Below, in pieces: positions 59,394 to 64,000 of a stretch of DNA of 64,000 bases. Each line of letters starts with the position of its first letter. Position 1 is the stretch's first letter. Made by a program: the position numbers and the translations under genes. Below the pieces are notes generated by a model. It made no database searches. It saw nothing but the letters and a program-made list of their open reading frames with translations, and was not told the origin of the DNA. This DNA is from an uncultured Christensenella sp. (GTDB lineage: Bacteria; Bacillota; Clostridia; Christensenellales; Borkfalkiaceae), in NCBI GenBank assembly GCA_910586065.1, contig CAJUGI010000006.1, forward strand, positions 1 to 64,000. The letters are read 5' to 3'.

Positions 59394-60443
59394 ATGGCAC
59401 ACACCAACGCACAAAAAATTTTCAAATCGGCCGGAGCGCAGGCGGTTTTAACAGAACAGCCCGACCTCCGCAAATATATTACGGGTATAGAAACTTCTTT
59501 CGGCTACGTTTTAACGACGGAAAAAGGAACCGTTTTTTATACCGACTCCCGTTATTTAGAGGCGGCTTCGGCGGCATTAAAGGGTAGTGATATAACCGTA
59601 AAGCAATTCGTTCCGCCGCTTGAAAATATTTTAAAAAACTTAAAAGAAGTGGCTATTCCGCTTTCGCAGACGTATTATCCGCAATACGAGCGCCTTAAGG
59701 AAGCGGGGCTTAAAATTATAGACAGTGCCAACGCGTTTCAGAACGCAATGATAATAAAGCAAGATTATGAGCTTGACTATATCAGGCAGGCATGCAAAAT
59801 AGCGGATGATGCGTTCACGGCGCTACTTCCCCGCATAAAAGAGGGTATGAGCGAAAACGACCTCGCCGCCGAGCTTGAATATTTAATGCGCAAATTCGGC
59901 GCGAGCGGCACAAGCTTTTCCACGATTGCGGCGTTCGGAAAAAATTCCAGCGTTCCCCATCACGAAACCGGAACGGACAAGCTCAGGTTCGGAGATATAA
60001 TTCTCGTTGATTTCGGTTGCAAATTCGGCGGGTATTGCTCTGACTGCACCCGCACGTTCCTTTTCGGAGACGATAAAAAACACGAAGAGTTCAAAAAAAC
60101 TTATCAAAGCGTTTTAAATGCGCATATGCTTGTCAAGGAAAAGACCGTTTGCGGTATGACCGGCGCTCAAAGCGACGCAATCGCCCGCGATTACTTAAAG
60201 GAGCGTGGCTTAGATAAATTTTTTACCCACTCTCTGGGGCACGGAATAGGCGTTAACGTTCACGAACTTCCTATGATTTCCCCCAAAAGTGCCGACGTTC
60301 TTAAGAACGGTATGGTCTTTTCGGACGAACCGGGCGTATATTTTGAAGGCAATTACGGAATAAGAATAGAGGACACGATTGCGCTTTTAAACGGCAAAAT
60401 CGAAAGCCTGACAAACACGGACAAAAATCTTTTAATACTTTAA
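59394..60443 (+). CDS. Xaa-Pro aminopeptidase (M24 family)
   Basis: 349 residues. N-terminal creatinase-like domain to ~120, then the pita-bread metallopeptidase domain: HHETGTDKL, VDFGCKFGGYCSDCTRTF (two Asp ligands), HSLGHGIGVNVHELP (His), FSDEPGVYFEGNYGIRIEDT (two Glu). It removes N-terminal residues before proline. Its place directly before efp matches the pepP/ypdF-efp pair in Firmicutes. Confidence 0.93.
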   Translation: MAHTNAQKIFKSAGAQAVLTEQPDLRKYITGIETSFGYVLTTEKGTVFYTDSRYLEAASAALKGSDITVKQFVPPLENILKNLKEVAIPLSQTYYPQYERLKEAGLKIIDSANAFQNAMIIKQDYELDYIRQACKIADDAFTALLPRIKEGMSENDLAAELEYLMRKFGASGTSFSTIAAFGKNSSVPHHETGTDKLRFGDIILVDFGCKFGGYCSDCTRTFLFGDDKKHEEFKKTYQSVLNAHMLVKEKTVCGMTGAQSDAIARDYLKERGLDKFFTHSLGHGIGVNVHELPMISPKSADVLKNGMVFSDEPGVYFEGNYGIRIEDTIALLNGKIESLTNTDKNLLIL

Positions 60444-60479
60444 ATAAAAAATAAACAATCCGCAAAAAGGAGAATTTTT

Positions 60480-61055
60480 ATGGCATCAATATTAGCAGGC
60501 GACATCAGAAAGGGCAGCACTTTCGAATATAACGGAAAGGGTGTTTACACCGTAACCGAATTCCAGCACGTTAAACCCGGCAAAGGCGCGGCTTTTGTAA
60601 GAACTACGCTTAAAAACGTAGTAACCGGACAGGTGCTTTCGGATATAACTTTCAACCCCACGGCAAAGCTTGAAACTGCGCAGGTTGAAACGAGAAAGAT
60701 GGAATACCTGTATTTCGACGGCGAGTTCTACACTTTTATGGACCCCGACAGCTATGAGCAGATAACGTTAAATCACGGACAGGTAGAGGAAGCGTTAAAA
60801 TACATTAAAGAAAACGACACCGTTACCATCAAGTCGTTAAACGGCGTGGCTTTCTCGGTTGAACCCGAAAACTTTGTCGAACTCAAAATTACCGAATGCG
60901 AACCGGGCGTTAAAGGCAACACCGCCACAAACGCAATGAAAAATGCGGTTGTCGAAACGGGCGCAACAATTCAGGTGCCTATGTTCGTTGAAGAGGGTGA
61001 AATTATCCGTATCGACACTAGAACCGGCCAGTATATGTCGCGCGTAGGCAAATAA
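60480..61055 (+). CDS. efp: Elongation factor P
   Basis: 191 residues with three domains. The tip loop reads HVKPGKGAAFVRTTLKNV, where the Lys in PGKG is the usual modified or functional residue. GETIRIDTRTGQYMSRV-type end (here GEIIRIDTRTGQYMSR). It relieves ribosome stalling at polyproline. AAAAAGGAG precedes the ATG. It is followed immediately by dtd. Confidence 0.97.
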   Translation: MASILAGDIRKGSTFEYNGKGVYTVTEFQHVKPGKGAAFVRTTLKNVVTGQVLSDITFNPTAKLETAQVETRKMEYLYFDGEFYTFMDPDSYEQITLNHGQVEEALKYIKENDTVTIKSLNGVAFSVEPENFVELKITECEPGVKGNTATNAMKNAVVETGATIQVPMFVEEGEIIRIDTRTGQYMSRVGK

Positions 61056-61492
61056 TGAAAGCCGTAATTCAGCGGGTTGGGCGCACTTGCCTTTCCGTTG
61101 ACGGAAAATTAATTTCCGAAATTCCTTACGGTCTTGTAGTTTTTCTCGGCATAAAAGTCGGCGACGATAAAAAACAGGCGGAACAAATCGCCAAAAAGGT
61201 TTGCGCCCTCCGCGTTTTCGAAGATAACGACGGCAAAATGAATTTGTCCGTTGATGAAGTCGGCGGCGAAATTCTTTTAATATCCCAGTTTACGCTCTAC
61301 GGCGATTGCTCGCACGGCAACCGCCCTAGCTTTACGCTTGCAGAACGCCCCGAAAAGGCTCGGCCTCTTTACGAATATGTACGCGGACTTATTTCTGCGT
61401 CTGGCATAACAGTAAAATGCGGAGTCTTCGGCGCGGATATGAAAATAGAGCAATACAACGACGGACCGGTAACCATTATATACGAAATTTAA
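61055..61492 (+). CDS. dtd: D-aminoacyl-tRNA deacylase
   Basis: 145 residues. MKAVIQRVGRTCLSVDGKL, LLISQFTLYGDC, GNRPSFT and the C-terminal cross-subunit GPVTI motif with the Gly-cisPro. It removes D-amino acids or glycine mischarged on tRNA. Start overlaps efp stop by one base (TAATG). Confidence 0.96.
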   Translation: MKAVIQRVGRTCLSVDGKLISEIPYGLVVFLGIKVGDDKKQAEQIAKKVCALRVFEDNDGKMNLSVDEVGGEILLISQFTLYGDCSHGNRPSFTLAERPEKARPLYEYVRGLISASGITVKCGVFGADMKIEQYNDGPVTIIYEI

Positions 61493-61496
61493 TTTT

Positions 61497-61520
61497 ACAG
61501 GGCGGGCAACCTCGCCCTGT
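61497..61520 (+). terminator. Hairpin after dtd
   Basis: ACAGGGCG and CGCCCTGT around GGCAACCT; only a short T-run (TTT) follows. Confidence 0.55.
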
Positions 61521-61532
61521 TTCGTTAATTAT

Positions 61533-62369
61533 ATGAAAATAAGTTTTTTAGGAACCGGCGCGGCTGAGGGCGTGCCGGCAATGTTTTGCAACTGTGAATA
61601 TTGCAAAAAGATAAGGGAACTGGGAGAAAGCGAGTTCCGCACCCGCTCGCAAGTGTTAATCGACGGGATTTTATCGGTAGATTTCCCTCCCGAAGCTTAC
61701 GCGCATTCGCTTAAACACAATTATAACTTTACTGATTTAAAATATCTGCTCGTTACCCATTCGCATATGGACCATTTTTACGCGCACGACTTCATTCTGC
61801 GCGGCTACAAATATGCCGAAGTCAAAACGCCAGTGCTTGAAATTTACGGCAATGGGGAAGTTTTAAAAGTCTTTTCCGAGTGTACGAGAAGAGAAATGAA
61901 ACCAACCGTCGCCCCAAACGTAGTGCTGCACAAAATTGCGCCGTATCGGGTGTTTAACGTCGGCGAGTACAAAGTGATGACAGTCGCAGCCCAACATTCC
62001 CAAGAGGAAACGTGCCTGCTGTTTTACATTGAGCGTAACGGCAGGGGCTATCTTCATTTGTACGATACGGGCAGAGTGGAAGATAAAGCTTTTGAATTCC
62101 TCGCCAAAAACGGAGCAAAAGCAAATCTGGTTGCAATCGACTGCACTTTTTTGGAGTATACAGCGGGTGAAAAGTCGCGGCATATGGGTATAGAGGACGA
62201 TATGACGATGAAAGAAAAGCTTTTAAATGCGGGTGTAATCGATAAAACAACGCAAATTGTAATTACTCACTTTTCCCACAACGGCAACCCCACGCGCGCC
62301 CATACGCAACAGATAGCGCAAAAATATAACGTTACCGCCGCTTATGACGGATACGAAACGGAAATATAA
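61533..62369 (+). CDS. MBL-fold hydrolase (PhnP-like)
   Basis: 278 residues. KISFLGTGAAEGVPAMFCNC at the start and the metal motif VTHSHMDHFYAHDF are typical of the PhnP/RNase-Z-like metallo-beta-lactamase branch; LYDTGR and ITHFSHNG supply other ligands. The CNCEYC near residue 22 resembles the structural zinc site of PhnP. Substrate unknown, probably a cyclic phosphodiester or nucleic acid. It overlaps the DUF5662 gene by one base. Confidence 0.87.
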   Translation: MKISFLGTGAAEGVPAMFCNCEYCKKIRELGESEFRTRSQVLIDGILSVDFPPEAYAHSLKHNYNFTDLKYLLVTHSHMDHFYAHDFILRGYKYAEVKTPVLEIYGNGEVLKVFSECTRREMKPTVAPNVVLHKIAPYRVFNVGEYKVMTVAAQHSQEETCLLFYIERNGRGYLHLYDTGRVEDKAFEFLAKNGAKANLVAIDCTFLEYTAGEKSRHMGIEDDMTMKEKLLNAGVIDKTTQIVITHFSHNGNPTRAHTQQIAQKYNVTAAYDGYETEI

Positions 62370-62926
62370 TGAATTTTTTCAAACATTTGTCAACTGTAAC
62401 CCGCCACCGTCGTACCGTGCGCAAATTGTGTTTTAAGTGCGGTTTAATAAGGCAGGGATTAGCTCACGACTTATCAAAATTCAGCCCGGCTGAATTTTGG
62501 GCGGGTGTAAAATATTATCAGGGCAACCGCAGTCCTCAGGCAAAGGAAAGGGAGGTAATCGGTTATTCCGCCGCATGGCTTCACCATAAAGGCAAAAACA
62601 AGCATCATTTCGAATACTGGACGGATTATATAAACGGTGAAAAGGTATATATAGAAATGCCCGCAAAATACCTTGCCGAAATGATTTGCGACAGAATTGC
62701 CGCCTCAAAAACGTATTTAAAGGATAAATACGACAAATCTTTCCCCTTAAAATACCTTGAAGAACGAACCGATAAGGAAGGAATGAATCCCGAAACGTTA
62801 AACTCTCTCCGCCGTTTCTTAACAATATTAAAAGAAGACGGCGAAGACGAAATGTTTAAACAGCTGAAAAATTTCGTTGAAGAAAACAAAAACCGCAACA
62901 AAAAAGCGCGCAAAACAAAATTATGA
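62369..62926 (+). CDS. DUF5662 family protein
   Basis: 185 residues. HLSTVTRHRRTVRKLCFKCGLIRQGLAHDLSKFSPAEF and AAWLHHKGKNKHHFEYWTDY contain conserved His and Asp residues (HDLSKF, HHKGKNKHH) that suggest a metal-binding alpha-helical protein, as in the DUF5662 family found widely in Firmicutes. Function unknown. A Lys-rich tail ends it. The stop overlaps the ATG of the interrupted gene (ATGA). Confidence 0.85.
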   Translation: MNFFKHLSTVTRHRRTVRKLCFKCGLIRQGLAHDLSKFSPAEFWAGVKYYQGNRSPQAKEREVIGYSAAWLHHKGKNKHHFEYWTDYINGEKVYIEMPAKYLAEMICDRIAASKTYLKDKYDKSFPLKYLEERTDKEGMNPETLNSLRRFLTILKEDGEDEMFKQLKNFVEENKNRNKKARKTKL

Positions 62927-63336
62927 CTGAATTTTTTGATTTAACAGCGGCAACCCCGCCCGCAATTCCCTCCCCGCACGACTGCGTAATAAGCAACATA
63001 GAAATAAACGAAGATTTTTTGACCTTTTACTTTTAAGACGAAATCTTTCGTCGCGATTCGGTTAAATTTCTTCACCCGAACGCAAAATCACTCGTTATCC
63101 GTATTCACCTTTCCGACCCGCTGTTTTTTACATATAAACATAAATTCAACAGGTTAAACGGAAAAGATAAATACGTTGCAATTAAAAGCTCCGAATTAAA
63201 AGTCTTATCGAAGCACGGCTTTGAATATCTCTATAACTACGTCGGCTGCGGCTCTTTAATCATAAAATTATGGCAAAATGGCTGCATTTTGTTGGATATC
63301 ACCGCCGATTATATCGAATTTGCATGGATAGAATAA
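62923..63336 (+). pseudogene. Hypothetical gene interrupted by a single in-frame TAA
   Basis: From the ATG at 62923 (coupled ATGA start) a 137-codon frame runs to TAA at 63334 with only one internal stop, TAA at 63034-63036 (codon 38). Sequence around it reads NEDFLTFYF*DEIFRRDSVKFLHPN. Downstream codons remain protein-like (YKHKFNRLNGKDKYVAIKSS; LWQNGCILLDITADY). A single base change (for example GAA to TAA) explains it. I recognise no family. Confidence 0.75.
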
Positions 63337-63342
63337 AAAAGT

Positions 63343-63371
63343 GCCGTCCGCGGAAATTTTCCGCGGACGGC
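63343..63371. terminator. Bidirectional terminator
   Basis: GCCGTCCGCGG (63343-63353) and CCGCGGACGGC (63361-63371) around AAATTTT. Confidence 0.85.
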
Positions 63372-63401
63372 ATCTGTCATTTTGAGCTAAGCCTAAAATT
63401 C

Positions 63402-64000
63402 TTACTTCGTTCTTGCAACCTTAACGTTGTCCTGCTTTCTGTTTCTCAGCTCCTTTACGGGGTGTTCGCTGTCCTGATAGCGGTAATCCTCGCCCAGCCT
63501 TTCAATCGCCTTTTCGATAACGAGGTGCGAAGGATTTCTGTCCGGCGTTCCCATATACTTCTGATAATCGAAATACCTGTGGTCGTCCGGTATCTTTTTA
63601 ATATCTTTGTAACTGTCAATCTTAACCGTGTTATCGGCGGTTAAATTAATCGTTTCCGCCAGGACTTTGCGTATATAATCCTTGTTGCCGCCAAGCTTTA
63701 AAAGCTGCGGGAATTCTCCCGAACCGCAAACCTGTTCAAAAGTCTTGTTTTCGTATTTTTTCAAGAGCTTCGCCGCCGTTTTAAGGTGCGAAACTTCCAT
63801 TTTATAGTGCTCGCTCCAAATCTTTTTAATACTTTCGTCGCTTTCGTCCTGCATAGCGGAATAATACAGCCAGCACTCGCAATATTCGTGCATAACCCAC
63901 ATCTCCAGCCAGGTCATATTGGGGTCTTTAAGGCTTTCGTATTGCGAAACATGCGCCTCTTCAATCATAGCGATTTCAGCGTAAAGCTTTCTGCCCAGGT
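63402..64000 (-). CDS. Ferritin-like protein (5' end beyond window)
   Basis: The minus-strand frame stays open from its stop at 63402 through an internal ATG at 63968 to the window edge, so the true start lies outside. Visible sequence includes LGRKLYAEIAMIEEAHVSQY, MHEYCECWLYYSAM and SEHYKMEVSHLKTAAKLL: helices with E-x-x-H pairs, the pattern of rubrerythrin/ferritin-like di-iron four-helix bundles. A non-ferritin tail (~80 residues, with IDSYKDIKKIPDDHRYFD) follows. Role may be iron storage or peroxide defence, or a related membrane-free catalase-like protein. Confidence 0.65.
   Translation of the reverse strand, partial: LGRKLYAEIAMIEEAHVSQYESLKDPNMTWLEMWVMHEYCECWLYYSAMQDESDESIKKIWSEHYKMEVSHLKTAAKLLKKYENKTFEQVCGSGEFPQLLKLGGNKDYIRKVLAETINLTADNTVKIDSYKDIKKIPDDHRYFDYQKYMGTPDRNPSHLVIEKAIERLGEDYRYQDSEHPVKELRNRKQDNVKVARTK

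Noticed and set aside
1..64000. CRISPR arrays, tRNA or rRNA genes
   Set aside because: No regularly spaced direct repeats and no tRNA T-arm (GGTTCRA) cloverleaf or rRNA segments were found by eye on either strand.

Overview
The window looks like a chromosomal stretch of an uncultured, spore-lineage Firmicute of the class Clostridia. Evidence: a SigK-type sporulation sigma factor, the Firmicute gene order ispG-(polC position)-rimP-nusA-ylxR-ylxQ-infB-rbfA-nrnA-truB-ribF, an EFR1-type flavodoxin/ferredoxin, a MazF toxin, an Lsa-type ABC-F protein and very regular sigma-A promoters (TTGACA-like, 17 bp, TATAAT-like). A gut Christensenellales-like organism is plausible, but I cannot prove the taxonomy from sequence alone.

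Layout. 1-7,000 is an accessory region: a large serine recombinase running off the left edge, a ~170-bp fold-back element, a TetR/MBL/PEBP operon, two tiny zinc-ribbon genes, a ~150-nt three-arm cloverleaf, then single-gene cassettes (YoaP-type GNAT, Imm5-like immunity protein, DUF3788) separated by duplicated regulatory blocks, and the 3' stump of a phosphotransferase gene. 7,000-14,300 carries drug-response functions: an Lsa-like ABC-F gene behind a leader-peptide/terminator attenuator, an ECF S-component fused to a methyltransferase, and a MarR-controlled heterodimeric ABC exporter. 14,400-29,700 is core housekeeping (sigK, tyrS, yigZ, recX, birA, nnrD, lspA, an RluD-type synthase, der, plsY, an aconitase-family hydratase) plus a yybP-ykoY (Mn2+) riboswitch in front of a cation antiporter and a mazF gene without an antitoxin. 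30,100-33,600 holds an ACT-domain regulator with an NMT1/SsuA-type ABC transporter, and mscL.

34,100-47,100 is a nearly complete de novo purine cluster: purE, purC, a purF paralogue lacking the nucleophilic cysteine, purF, purM, purN, purH, purD and single-chain purL (purB is absent here). 47,100-63,300 is a dense block of nrdR, ispG, a PolC-derived exonuclease lacking all polymerase and PHP parts, the rimP-nusA-infB-rbfA translation/transcription operon, nrnA, truB, a kinase-less ribF with a long acidic tail, an endonuclease-IV-like gene, pepP, efp, dtd, an MBL hydrolase, a DUF5662 gene and a gene broken by one in-frame stop. A ferritin-like gene enters from the right edge on the minus strand.

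Main points for a second look: the PolC stump, the duplicated cassette blocks whose terminator stems covary, the covarying intergenic hairpin family in the purine cluster and after tyrS, the ABC-F attenuator, the recurring -10-box-next-to-ATG (leaderless) promoters, and the cysteine-less PurF paralogue. No tRNA, rRNA or CRISPR array was seen. All assignments come from reading motifs by eye; no database search was run.
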